Shown: positions 43,495 to 51,642 of the stretch, one piece after another | Layout: each line of letters begins with the position of its first letter | Numbering within the stretch: the stretch's first letter is position 1 | NCBI RefSeq assembly: GCF_001021505.1 | Contig: NZ_LDPO01000020.1 | Coordinates: forward strand, 26,417-90,416 | Length of the DNA stretch: 64,000 nucleotides | From: Mycolicibacter heraklionensis | GTDB taxonomy: Bacteria; Actinomycetota; Actinomycetes; Mycobacteriales; Mycobacteriaceae | Direction of reading: 5' to 3' | Program-made: the position numbers and the translations under genes | Notes under the pieces: model-generated | What the model saw: the letters and a program-made list of their open reading frames with translations, nothing else | Told to the model about the DNA's origin: nothing | The model's database searches: none

Positions 43495-43989
43495 TTACTG
43501 AGCGGGTACTGCGACGACGTGCAGGTAATCGGCGTCGACATCGGCGATGTAGACGCGGGTGGCTTTGGCAAGAGTCTGCGGTTCCGGGCTGATCGCCCGG
43601 GACCGGACCCGGTTACCGTCGGGGTCGACGAACGCGACTTCGCCCCACCCGCCGGGCGGCACGTCGATCGTCACCGTGCCCAACAGGCCGATGTAGGCCG
43701 ACCGCCCGTGCTGGGAGTTGGATTCCTGTCGCCGCAGGTAGGGCAGCACAACGCCGTGCAGGATGAAGGCCAGCGTGACTCCAGTGCCGAGCCCCAGCGC
43801 ACCCGCGGGCAGGGCGCCGAACCCGGCCCAAGTCCCCACCAACCCGCCGGCACCCGTTCCGACCAGGGCGGCGGACATTCCGGTGAGGCTCAGGAACGGC
43901 ATCCCATCGTGCCCGATATCGGTCAGCAGCAAGGCCGTGAGCAGTGCGATCGCACCGACGGCGAATGCCGCCAGGTACACAACCGTCAC
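43495..43989 (-). CDS. NfeD-like membrane protein (flotillin partner)
   Basis: A 164-residue protein with N-terminal transmembrane segments (VVYLAAFAVGAIALLTALLL; then ALGLGTGVTLAFILHGVVLP) and a C-terminal OB-fold typical of short NfeD (SAYIGLLGTVTIDVPPGGWG). GTG at 43989 has the better spacing from AGGAGG on that strand; a second GTG lies at 43992. It is first gene of the NfeD-flotillin pair. Confidence 0.8.
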   Translation of the reverse strand: MTVVYLAAFAVGAIALLTALLLTDIGHDGMPFLSLTGMSAALVGTGAGGLVGTWAGFGALPAGALGLGTGVTLAFILHGVVLPYLRRQESNSQHGRSAYIGLLGTVTIDVPPGGWGEVAFVDPDGNRVRSRAISPEPQTLAKATRVYIADVDADYLHVVAVPAQ

Positions 43990-44060
43990 CACGCCTCCTG
44001 TAGATCGAACGGCGCCACTTCACCGATTGTCAGGGCCATCCTCGCATGCCGCTGTCGCGC

Positions 44061-44190
44061 ATGAACCCGGCGCTTTAGCGAGGCTCGACGGAGGAGAGGC
44101 GCAGCTGGGAGCGCCGCATGAACCCGGCGTTTTAGCGAGCCTCGACGGAGGAGAGGCGCAGCTGGGAGCGCCGCATGAACCCGCGTTTTT
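44061..44190. repeat. 57-bp tandem direct repeat (two full units plus a partial third)
   Basis: The unit beginning ATGAACCCGGCG starts at 44061 and 44118, with a truncated third copy at 44175. Units differ at a few bases (GCTTTAGCGAGG versus GTTTTAGCGAGC). The period is 57 bases, a multiple of three, so an antisense frame reads a 19-residue repeat, but nothing else supports coding. It lies between the divergent NfeD and infA genes and may be a member of an interspersed repeat family. Confidence 0.85.
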
Positions 44191-44393
44191 GGCGTGGGGG
44201 CCGGATGCGGGTATCGTAGGTCGACGGTGCGGCGTCCGTCGTCGACTCTTGCGTGCCCAGTCTGAGATTCTTGGGGTTCTACCTGGAATTTCCTGTCACC
44301 GGCCCACGTTTTGCAGTCGTAGTCGATGCTGCGCTGTGGCGGGCGCATGCACACGCGACAAGTAAGTCAGACACGGAGGATCGCCGGAGAGTA

Positions 44394-44615
44394 ATGGCCA
44401 AAAAAGACGGTGCAATCGAGGTCGAGGGTCGAGTGGTCGAACCCCTGCCCAATGCGATGTTTCGCATTGAGCTGGAGAACGGTCACAAGGTGCTCGCCCA
44501 CATCAGTGGCAAGATGCGGCAGCACTACATCCGGATCCTGCCCGAAGACCGGGTGGTCGTGGAGTTGTCTCCCTATGACCTGTCCCGGGGACGCATCGTC
44601 TACCGGTACAAGTAG
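44394..44615 (+). CDS. infA: Translation initiation factor IF-1
   Basis: A 73-residue OB-fold protein, nearly identical to the universal actinobacterial IF-1: [20 protein letters not shown], then [19 protein letters not shown]. It binds the 30S A site during initiation. First gene of infA-rpmJ-rpsM-rpsK-rpsD-rpoA-rplQ-truA. ACGGAGG at 44373-44379 lies about 14 bases upstream of the ATG. Confidence 0.97.
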
Positions 44616-44671
44616 CTCCCGACCGCCGTCGAAGTACGTCAACCAGCGATTAGAACAGGACCACAGCAGCC

Positions 44672-44785
44672 GTGAAGGTGAACCCCAGCGTCAAGCCGAT
44701 CTGCGACAAGTGCAGGGTGATCCGTCGGCATGGCCGGGTCATGGTGATCTGCTCGGACCCGCGCCACAAGCAGCGCCAGGGCTAG
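44672..44785 (+). CDS. rpmJ: 50S ribosomal protein L36
   Basis: A 37-residue protein with the zinc-binding pattern of L36: [20 protein letters not shown] then [11 protein letters not shown], i.e. Cys, Cys, Cys and His ligands. It starts with GTG and lies 56 bases after infA. Retention of all zinc ligands marks the zinc-containing (C+) form. Confidence 0.96.
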
Positions 44786-44846
44786 CAGCCGCCGGCCCGG
44801 CGCAGCCGGGCACCAGCCACAACTGAATGCAGACCTCCCAGTACCA

Positions 44847-44867
44847 GTGAGCGGATAGGCCGCTCAC
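44847..44867 (+). promoter_or_regulatory. Hairpin in the rpmJ-rpsM leader
   Basis: GTGAGCGG at 44847-44854 and CCGCTCAC at 44860-44867 form an 8-bp stem with a 5-base loop. It sits in a 176-base gap between rpmJ and rpsM, the longest gap within this operon. Further GC-rich inverted segments follow up to rpsM. No gene is visible in the gap. It may be an attenuator, a processing site or a ribosomal-protein autoregulatory element. Confidence 0.5.
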
Positions 44868-44961
44868 ACACGCCCGGATCGGAGGCCGGGCCCCGGAGCT
44901 TTTAGCCGGGAACGGGCTGGGATCACAACCTCCGTAACGAAGATGAAAGGGGCATGCCCCC

Positions 44962-45336
44962 ATGGCTCGACTTGTGGGCGTCGACCTGCCGCGCGATAAG
45001 CGCATGGAGATCGCGCTGACCTACATTTACGGCATCGGCCGTACTCGCGCAGGCGAAATCCTGGCCGCGACCGGTATCGACAAGGACCAGCGCAGCAAGG
45101 ACCTGACCGACGACCAGCTCACCCAGTTGCGTGACTACATCGAGCGCAACCTGAAGGTTGAGGGCGACCTGCGCCGCGAGGTGCAGGCCGACATCCGTCG
45201 CAAGATTGAGATCGGCTGCTACCAGGGTCTGCGGCACCGTCGCGGTCTGCCGGTGCGCGGCCAGCGGACCAAGACCAACGCGCGCACCCGTAAGGGCCCG
45301 AAGCGCACCATCGCCGGTAAGAAGAAGGCCAGGTAA
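44962..45336 (+). CDS. rpsM: 30S ribosomal protein S13
   Basis: A 124-residue S13 with VGVDLPRDKRMEIALTYIYG, the helix-hairpin-helix region and the C-terminal RHRRGLPVRGQRTKTNARTR tail that contacts tRNA. It sits in the 30S head. Six bases before rpsK. Confidence 0.98.
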   Translation: MARLVGVDLPRDKRMEIALTYIYGIGRTRAGEILAATGIDKDQRSKDLTDDQLTQLRDYIERNLKVEGDLRREVQADIRRKIEIGCYQGLRHRRGLPVRGQRTKTNARTRKGPKRTIAGKKKAR

Positions 45337-45341
45337 TCGTC

Positions 45342-45752
45342 ATGCCACCGAAGAAAGCGACCGGCCCCAAGAAGGGTCAGAAGACCCGGCGGCGGGAAAA
45401 GAAGAACATCCCGCATGGTGCCGCTCACATCAAGAGCACCTTCAACAACACGATCGTGACGATCACCGACCCGCAGGGCAACGTGATCGCATGGGCGTCG
45501 TCGGGCCACGTGGGCTTCAAGGGCTCGCGTAAGTCCACCCCGTTCGCCGCGCAGCTGGCCGCCGAGAACGCGGCCCGCAAGGCGCAGGAGCACGGCGTGA
45601 AGAAGGTCGACGTGTTCGTGAAGGGCCCGGGTTCGGGCCGCGAGACCGCGATCCGTTCGCTGCAGGCCGCCGGCCTGGAGGTCGGTGCGATTTCTGACGT
45701 CACGCCGCAGCCGCACAACGGCTGCCGTCCGCCCAAGCGGCGCAGGGTATAG
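45342..45752 (+). CDS. rpsK: 30S ribosomal protein S11
   Basis: A 136-residue S11 (HIKSTFNNTIVTITDPQGNV, PHNGCRPPKRRRV at the C-terminus), part of the 30S platform. The basic N-terminal extension (PPKKATGPKKGQKTRRREKK) is normal for actinobacteria. Confidence 0.98.
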   Translation: MPPKKATGPKKGQKTRRREKKNIPHGAAHIKSTFNNTIVTITDPQGNVIAWASSGHVGFKGSRKSTPFAAQLAAENAARKAQEHGVKKVDVFVKGPGSGRETAIRSLQAAGLEVGAISDVTPQPHNGCRPPKRRRV

Positions 45753-45777
45753 CCAGGTCTAGGGAGGATTAGCAAAG

Positions 45778-46383
45778 ATGGCTCGTTACACCGGACCCGC
45801 CACCCGCAAGTCCCGCCGGCTGGGCGTTGACCTCGTCGGCGGCGACCAGGCATTCGAAAAGCGGCCCTACCCGCCCGGCCAGCACGGTCGCGCGCGGATC
45901 AAGGAAAGCGAATACCGGCTGCAGCTGCAGGAGAAGCAGAAGGCGCGCTTCACCTACGGCGTGATGGAGAAGCAGTTCCGTCGCTACTACGAGGAAGCCG
46001 TCCGTCGTGGCGGCAAGACCGGCGAGGAGCTGCTGCGCATCCTGGAGAGCCGGCTGGACAACGTGGTTTACCGCGCCGGTCTGGCCCGCACCCGTCGGAT
46101 GGCCCGTCAGCTGGTCAGCCACGGCCACTTCACCGTCAACGGTGTGAAGGTCGACGTGCCCAGCTACCAGGTGTCGCAGTACGACATCATCGACGTCAAG
46201 GACAAGTCGATCAACACGGTGCCGTTCCAGATCTCCCGTGAGGTCGCCGGCGACCGCCCGATCCCGGGCTGGCTGCAGGTGGTCGGGGAGCGTCAGCGCA
46301 TCCTGGTCCACCAGCTGCCCGAGCGCGCACAGATCGACGTGCCGCTCACCGAGCAGCTGATCGTCGAGTTCTACTCGAAGTAA
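45778..46383 (+). CDS. rpsD: 30S ribosomal protein S4
   Basis: A 201-residue S4 with an S4 RNA-binding domain (LESRLDNVVYRAGLARTRRM ... GHFTVNGVKVDVPSY). It lacks the N-terminal zinc-binding cysteines of some S4 proteins (RKSRRLGVDLVGG instead). Assembly initiator of the 30S body and, in many bacteria, the autoregulator of this operon. Confidence 0.98.
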   Translation: MARYTGPATRKSRRLGVDLVGGDQAFEKRPYPPGQHGRARIKESEYRLQLQEKQKARFTYGVMEKQFRRYYEEAVRRGGKTGEELLRILESRLDNVVYRAGLARTRRMARQLVSHGHFTVNGVKVDVPSYQVSQYDIIDVKDKSINTVPFQISREVAGDRPIPGWLQVVGERQRILVHQLPERAQIDVPLTEQLIVEFYSK

Positions 46384-46455
46384 CACAGCTCGGGGTCCCA
46401 CCCCGAGTCCCCCAACCGGCATCAAATAGCGGGTGCCAGAAGGAGAAAGAACACC

Positions 46456-47499
46456 ATGCTGATCTCGCAGCGTCCGACCCTGTCCGAAGAGGTCGTGGCC
46501 GACAACCGGTCGCAGTTCGTCATCGAACCGCTGGAGCCGGGATTCGGTTACACCCTGGGCAACTCGCTTCGTCGCACCCTGCTGTCGTCGATCCCCGGCG
46601 CGGCGGTCACCAGCATCCGCATCGACGGTGTGCTGCACGAGTTCACCACGGTCCCCGGCGTCAAGGAGGATGTCACCGACATCATCTTGAACCTCAAGGG
46701 CCTGGTGGTCTCGTCCGAGGAGGACGAGCCGGTCACCATGTACCTGCGCAAGCAGGGCCCGGGTGCGGTCACCGCCGGTGACATCGTGCCGCCGGCCGGC
46801 GTGACGGTGCACAACCCCGACATGCACATCGCCACCCTGAACGACAAGGGCAAGCTCGAGGTCGAGCTGATCGTCGAGCGCGGCCGCGGTTACGTCCCGG
46901 CCGTGCAGAACAAGGTGTCGGGCGCCGAGATCGGCCGCATCCCGGTCGACTCGATCTACTCGCCGGTGCTCAAGGTGACCTACAAGGTCGAGGCGACCCG
47001 TGTCGAGCAGCGCACCGACTTCGACAAGCTGGTGCTGGACGTCGAGACCAAGAACTCCATCACCCCGCGGGACGCGCTGGCCTCGGCCGGTAAGACCCTG
47101 GTTGAGCTGTTCGGGCTCGCGCGGGAACTGAACGTGGAGGCCGAGGGCATCGAGATCGGGCCGTCGCCGGCGGAGGCGGACCACATCGCGTCGTTCGCGC
47201 TGCCGATCGACGACCTGGACCTGACCGTGCGGTCCTACAACTGCCTCAAGCGTGAGGGTGTGCACACGGTCGGGGAGTTGGTCGCTCGCACCGAGTCCGA
47301 CCTGCTCGACATCCGCAACTTCGGCCAGAAGTCCATCGACGAGGTCAAGGTCAAGCTGCACCAGCTCGGCCTGTCGCTCAAGGACAGCCCGGCCACCTTC
47401 GACCCTTCGCAGGTGGCGGGTTACGACGTTGCCACCGGCACCTGGTCGGCCGACGCCGGATACGACGAGCAGGACTACGCCGAAACCGAGCAGCTTTAA
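46456..47499 (+). CDS. rpoA: DNA-directed RNA polymerase subunit alpha
   Basis: A 347-residue alpha subunit: N-terminal dimerisation domain (FGYTLGNSLRRTLLSSIPGA) and C-terminal promoter/activator-binding domain (CLKREGVHTVGELVARTESD, LLDIRNFGQKSIDEV). It has an acidic actinobacterial tail ending EQDYAETEQL. AGAAGGAG about 11 bases upstream is the RBS. Confidence 0.98.
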   Translation: MLISQRPTLSEEVVADNRSQFVIEPLEPGFGYTLGNSLRRTLLSSIPGAAVTSIRIDGVLHEFTTVPGVKEDVTDIILNLKGLVVSSEEDEPVTMYLRKQGPGAVTAGDIVPPAGVTVHNPDMHIATLNDKGKLEVELIVERGRGYVPAVQNKVSGAEIGRIPVDSIYSPVLKVTYKVEATRVEQRTDFDKLVLDVETKNSITPRDALASAGKTLVELFGLARELNVEAEGIEIGPSPAEADHIASFALPIDDLDLTVRSYNCLKREGVHTVGELVARTESDLLDIRNFGQKSIDEVKVKLHQLGLSLKDSPATFDPSQVAGYDVATGTWSADAGYDEQDYAETEQL

Positions 47500-47558
47500 T
47501 CGAATTCCGTCCCGGCCCTACCTGATACGGGGGCCGGCCCCATTTAGGAGAAGTCGCA

Positions 47559-48119
47559 ATGCCCAAGCCCACCAAGGGCCCCCGCCTCGGCGGATCGTCC
47601 TCGCACCAGAAGGCGCTGCTGGCCAACCTGGCCACGTCGCTGTTCACTCACGGCCGGATCAAGACGACCGAGCCGAAGGCGCGGGCATTGCGGCCGTATG
47701 CCGAGAAGCTGATCACGCACGCCAAGAAGGGCACGCTGCACAACCGGCGTGAGGTGCTCAAGAAGATCCGTGACAAGGACGTGGTGCACTCGCTGTTCGC
47801 CGAGATCGCCCCGCACTTCGCGGACCGCAACGGTGGCTACACCCGCATCATCAAGGTGGAGCCGCGTCAGGGTGACAACGCCCCGATGGCCGTGATCGAG
47901 CTGGTTCGGGAGAAGACCGTGACCTCGGAGGCCGACCGCGCTCGCCGCGCCGCGGCCAAGGCGGCCAAGGCTGCCCCCAAGACCGAGAAGGCCGAGAAGC
48001 CCGCCAAGGTCGAGGAGAAGGCCGAAGAGCCGGCCGCCGAGGCTGACGCTGTCGAGGCCACTGAAGCTCCCGAGGCTGCCGAAGCCACCGAGGCCACCGA
48101 GGGTACCGACGAGTCCTGA
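47559..48119 (+). CDS. rplQ: 50S ribosomal protein L17 with Ala/Glu-rich tail
   Basis: A 186-residue L17. The conserved part (about 1-125; GPRLGGSSSHQKALLANLAT) is followed by a low-complexity Ala/Glu/Lys/Thr tail of about 60 residues (AEEPAAEADAVEATEAPEAA), typical of mycobacterial L17. The tail's DNA is also read in another frame into truA, which may explain where the truA start lies. Confidence 0.97.
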   Translation: MPKPTKGPRLGGSSSHQKALLANLATSLFTHGRIKTTEPKARALRPYAEKLITHAKKGTLHNRREVLKKIRDKDVVHSLFAEIAPHFADRNGGYTRIIKVEPRQGDNAPMAVIELVREKTVTSEADRARRAAAKAAKAAPKTEKAEKPAKVEEKAEEPAAEADAVEATEAPEAAEATEATEGTDES

Positions 48120-48135
48120 CGGCAGGGCCGAAGTC

Positions 48136-48969
48136 GTCCGGCTTCGGCTCGACATCGCCTACGACGGCACGGAATTCGCCGGCTGGGCGGTTCAAGCGGG
48201 ACAGCGCACGGTCGCCGGGGTTCTCGACGAGGCTCTGACGACCGTGTTCCGCACTCCGGTGCGGTTGTTCGCGGCCGGACGCACCGACACCGGCGTGCAC
48301 GCCACCGGGCAGGTGGCGCACGTCGATGTTCCGGATTCGGCACTACCACATGCCTATTCGCGGACTCGGCGGGATGGCGAACCGGAATTCCTGGCGCTCA
48401 CACGGCGATTGGCGCGGTTCCTGCCGACCGATGTGCGGGTGTTGCGGGTACAGCGCACCGTTGCTGACTTCGACGCCCGGTTCTCGGCGCTGCGGCGCCA
48501 TTACGCCTACCGGTTGTCGACCGCGCCCTACGGGGTGGTGCCCCAGGAGGCTCGCTACGTCACCGCGTGGTCGCGTCCGCTGGATGTCGACGCGATGGCG
48601 CAGGCCTCCCGAAACCTGTTGGGGCTGCATGATTTTGCCGCCTTCTGCCGACACCGCGAGGGCGCGACCACCATTCGCGACCTGCAGCGCCTGGACTGGG
48701 TCCGCGACGGCGACCTGATCACCGCCCACGTCACCGCCGACGCGTTCTGCTGGTCGATGGTGCGCTCCCTGGTCGGGGCGGTGCTGGCGGTCGGGGAGCA
48801 CCGGCGCGATGCCGCGTGGTGCGCTGATCTGCTGAATGCCGCCCGTCGGTCCAGCGACTTCACCGCCGCGCCGGCACGCGGGCTGACCCTGGTCGGCGTG
48901 GACTACCCGCCGGACGATCAGCTGGGCGCGCGCACCGTCATCACCCGGGACCTGCGTAAGCCGCGCTGA
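48136..48969 (+). CDS. truA: tRNA pseudouridine synthase A (start codon unresolved)
   Basis: The enzyme modifies U38-U40 in tRNA anticodon arms. Recognisable sequence begins VRLRLDIAYDGTEFAGW at 48136 and continues through the catalytic AAGRTDTGVHATGQ (Asp of RTD) to DYPPDDQL. Between the last in-frame stop (TGA at 47920) and the GTG at 48244 there is no ATG, GTG or TTG in this frame, only CTG codons. Starting at 48244 would delete the conserved YDGT strand. Position 48136 marks where homology begins, not a start codon; translation may begin at an upstream CTG inside rplQ. Confidence 0.88.
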   Translation, partial: VRLRLDIAYDGTEFAGWAVQAGQRTVAGVLDEALTTVFRTPVRLFAAGRTDTGVHATGQVAHVDVPDSALPHAYSRTRRDGEPEFLALTRRLARFLPTDVRVLRVQRTVADFDARFSALRRHYAYRLSTAPYGVVPQEARYVTAWSRPLDVDAMAQASRNLLGLHDFAAFCRHREGATTIRDLQRLDWVRDGDLITAHVTADAFCWSMVRSLVGAVLAVGEHRRDAAWCADLLNAARRSSDFTAAPARGLTLVGVDYPPDDQLGARTVITRDLRKPR

Positions 48970-49001
48970 TCGTCGCGAGATCGGGCTGACGCAGGTGGCT
49001 A

Positions 49002-49020
49002 CTCGCACTTTTCCTGCGAG
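49002..49020. terminator. Hairpin between convergent truA and cutinase genes
   Basis: CTCGCA (49002-49007) and TGCGAG (49015-49020) form a 6-bp stem with a C/T loop containing TTTT. It sits 33 bases after the truA stop and 25 before the convergent cutinase stop, so it could end both transcripts. Short stem, no U tract. Confidence 0.35.
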
Positions 49021-49044
49021 AGCGGGATTTCGCGGTTGCCAGCG

Positions 49045-49680
49045 CTACAGCAGGCCGGCGACGAACGAGGCGGCCTGATTGGTCATGCCCGGGGTGTAGC
49101 CCGAGTGCGCGGAGAACATGCGCCCGGGGGAGCAGACCGGGTCACCATCGGTGCACAGGTCGATCGTCTTGAACCCGTACACGGGGCTATTGGTCAGCGG
49201 TTGCCCGATCTTGTTCGACGGGTTGCCGAACACGGCGATCGCCGCGACGTGGTCGGCGGCCTCGGGCGGCAGCGGTGCGGTGAAACCGAAGCCGGGCACC
49301 GGTGCCGCGGCCACGATGTCGATGATCGCCGCGCCCTGCGAGTACCCCCCGAGGACCAGGCGAGTGTTCGGGCAGTTCTCCACCATCCACATGATGTGGC
49401 CGCTGGCGTCGTTGGCGCCGTCGGCGGCCCGGCCGAAGTCATAGCTGGCCGGATAGTTCACCGCATAGGCGCCGACCGACCGGGACGTCTGCCCCCGCAG
49501 GGCGCCGACCAGCCCGTCGCCCACCCGGCCCAGACCCGGCGGCTCGCTGGTGCCGCGGGCGAACACCACCTCGACGTCCGGGCAACCGTCAGCGGAGGCC
49601 GTCGGCATCGACGACGCGTTGGGGACCACCAGCAGCGCTGCGGCAGCGGCGCCGGCCGCCACAATTCGGAGTGCCTTCAT
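49045..49680 (-). CDS. Secreted cutinase (Cut4/Rv3452 position)
   Basis: A 211-residue secreted serine esterase. Signal peptide MKALRIVAAGAAAAALLVVP with cleavage near ASA-DG; VVFARGTSEPPGLGRVG; nucleophile Ser114 in GGYSQGA; catalytic Asp in CTDGDPVC and His in AHSGYTPG. Four cysteines form the usual disulfides. Mycobacterial cutinase-like proteins hydrolyse lipid esters. Adjacent to a second cutinase, as cut4-cut3 in M. tuberculosis. Confidence 0.93.
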   Translation of the reverse strand: MKALRIVAAGAAAAALLVVPNASSMPTASADGCPDVEVVFARGTSEPPGLGRVGDGLVGALRGQTSRSVGAYAVNYPASYDFGRAADGANDASGHIMWMVENCPNTRLVLGGYSQGAAIIDIVAAAPVPGFGFTAPLPPEAADHVAAIAVFGNPSNKIGQPLTNSPVYGFKTIDLCTDGDPVCSPGRMFSAHSGYTPGMTNQAASFVAGLL

Positions 49681-49739
49681 GGTGAACGATAGTAGCGAAA
49701 ATAAGCCTTGACTAGCTAACTAAACCGGGGTGGGCCCGA

Positions 49740-50441
49740 TCACGGCGCCAGGGTCAGCGTCGGCTCCGGGCCCGCGGCCCGCAGCCGTCCGGCGATGAAG
49801 TTCGCCGCCTGGCTGGTCAGCGCCGGAATGTAGCCGTCGGTGTGATCGGTCCATTCGTTGCCCGGGCCTTCGTGGCAGATCGGGTCACCCGGGTTGCACA
49901 GGTCGAGGGCCTTGGAGCCGAACAGGGCGCTCTGCACGCTGATCGGACCGCCGGTGCGGTCGGCGGGGTTGCCGAACGTGGTCACCGCCACCACCTGATC
50001 GGCATACTGGGCGGGCAGCTGGTTGCCCCAGCTGATGCCGCCGACCTGTGTACCGGTGACGATGTCGATGACCGAGGCGCCCTGCGAGTAACCGCCCAGC
50101 ACCAGCTGGGTGTCCGGGCACACGTCGGCCGCCGCCTTGACCCGCTTGATCACGTCATTGGCGCCGTCGCCGCCACCCAGCTGCAGCCGGCCGGCGGGGT
50201 AGTTGACCGCGTACTCGTCGACCTTCTTCGAGGTCTGCTGGCGCAACGAGTCGATCAGGGCCCGGCCGACCCGGCCGACGCCCGGGGGCTCGCTGGTGCC
50301 GCGGGCGAAGATGACCTCGACGTCCGGGCAGTCGTAGGCAGACGCCACCGGGGCGACGCTCGGCGCTACGGCCGGGAGCGTCAGCAGTGCGCCTGCCATC
50401 AATGTCGCGGAAAAGATGCTGCTCAGCTGAACAAAACGCAT
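49740..50441 (-). CDS. Secreted cutinase (Cut3/Rv3451 position)
   Basis: A 233-residue secreted cutinase: signal peptide (SSIFSATLMAGALLTLPAVA, cleavage near ASA-YD), VIFARGTSEPPGVGRVG, Ser119 in GGYSQGAS, Asp in CNPGDPIC and His in DHTDGYIPA. It differs enough from its neighbour (59 bases between the two genes) to be an old duplicate. Divergent from eccB4. Confidence 0.93.
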   Translation of the reverse strand: MRFVQLSSIFSATLMAGALLTLPAVAPSVAPVASAYDCPDVEVIFARGTSEPPGVGRVGRALIDSLRQQTSKKVDEYAVNYPAGRLQLGGGDGANDVIKRVKAAADVCPDTQLVLGGYSQGASVIDIVTGTQVGGISWGNQLPAQYADQVVAVTTFGNPADRTGGPISVQSALFGSKALDLCNPGDPICHEGPGNEWTDHTDGYIPALTSQAANFIAGRLRAAGPEPTLTLAP

Positions 50442-50526
50442 ACCCGAGATCGTACCGAAGCCTGAGTTCGATACCGACGGGCCTGTGGATGGCCGAGTAC
50501 GGCCGCACCGGTCTCACGATTAGCGT

Positions 50527-51642
50527 GTGGCCGATATGGCCGGGCGATCGACGACGCAGCTCCAGCTCAGCGCACACCGCTTCCTGGCCCGCCGGATGGA
50601 ACGGGCACTGCGGTGCGGGCAGGTCACCGGCGCCACCGTGCCGGGCCGGGGCGCCCTGGGCCTGGGGTGGCTGCTCAGTGTGGTCGCGGCCGCCGGCGCG
50701 GTGGTGCTGGCAGCGGTATGGCCGCAGCCGGCCCTCGGCGACGCGCCCATCGTGCTGGACCGCGCGACCGGGGCGCTCTATGTCCGGATCGGCGACACGA
50801 TGCATCCGGTGTACAACCTCGCTTCGGCTCGGCTGATCACCGGTACGGCCGACCCGCGACCGGTGGACGGCAAGGCGGTCGGCCTGGCCCGGCGCGGGCC
50901 GCCGCTGGGCATCCCGGGTGCGCCGAGCGTGCTCGGGGCGACACTGCCGGACGCTGTGACGTGGTCGCTGTGCCAGGACTCCGCGGGCACCACCCTCATC
51001 GTCGGAGCCGACCCGCTGCCATCCGCCCGCCTTGACCCGCAGCAGGCGGTGCCGGTCAGCTCCGAGTCCGGGGCACGTTATCTGCTCGTCAACGGACGGC
51101 GGGTTGCGGTCGACCCTGCCGGCTCGGTGCTGGACTCCGCCGTGCCGAGACGTGTCTCGGCGTTGCTGCTCAACGCGATCCCCGAAGCCCCGCCGGCCGC
51201 GCCGGCCCGTCACAGGGTGGGCTTCAGGGTGGGCTCGGCCCCGGCCACGCTGTGCGCGCACTGGCGAGCCGACGACCCGACAGGGGCCACCCTGTCGAGC
51301 GGGGTGCGCCTGCCGGCCGGGGAAACGCCGACAGTGCTGGCCCAGGCAGACGGGCCGGGCCCCGCGCTGGACGGGGTCTACCTGCCCGCGGGGCACAGTG
51401 CCTATGTGCGCGCGGCCGACACCTCCGGTCGCGCCGGCGGGGTCGGCTATCTGATCGCCGACAGTGGGGTGCGGTTCACCGTTGACGACGACGATGCCGC
51501 GCGCAGGCTGGGGCTGCCTGCGGTGGCCGCCGGCGTGCCGTGGCCGATGCTGGCCGGTTTGCCGGCCGGCCCCCGGCTCAGTCGGGATCAAGCGCTGCTG
51601 GGTCGCGACGTGGTTTCCGGCCCGACAGCGCCCGGCCGGTGA
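50527..51642 (+). CDS. eccB4: ESX-4 type VII secretion protein EccB4 (short form)
   Basis: A 371-residue EccB: cytosolic N-terminus (LQLSAHRFLARRMERAL), one membrane helix (LGWLLSVVAAAGAVVLAAVW) and a periplasmic domain (APIVLDRATGALYVRIGDTM, GPPLGIPGAP, C-terminal DDDAARRLGLPAVAAGVPWP). From memory the M. tuberculosis protein is about 470 residues; here a central stretch after LLNAIPEAP appears missing. A 12-bp tandem repeat (51213-51236) sits at that point. GTG 50527 or ATG 50536. It overlaps the convergent mycP4 by 65 bases. Confidence 0.9.
   Translation: MADMAGRSTTQLQLSAHRFLARRMERALRCGQVTGATVPGRGALGLGWLLSVVAAAGAVVLAAVWPQPALGDAPIVLDRATGALYVRIGDTMHPVYNLASARLITGTADPRPVDGKAVGLARRGPPLGIPGAPSVLGATLPDAVTWSLCQDSAGTTLIVGADPLPSARLDPQQAVPVSSESGARYLLVNGRRVAVDPAGSVLDSAVPRRVSALLLNAIPEAPPAAPARHRVGFRVGSAPATLCAHWRADDPTGATLSSGVRLPAGETPTVLAQADGPGPALDGVYLPAGHSAYVRAADTSGRAGGVGYLIADSGVRFTVDDDDAARRLGLPAVAAGVPWPMLAGLPAGPRLSRDQALLGRDVVSGPTAPGR

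Noticed and set aside
43986..44354. Leftward ORF with a 19-residue internal repeat over the 57-bp repeats
   Set aside because: The repeat period is a multiple of three by chance; no RBS, no homology, and the frame runs into the NfeD start. Kept only as a DNA repeat.
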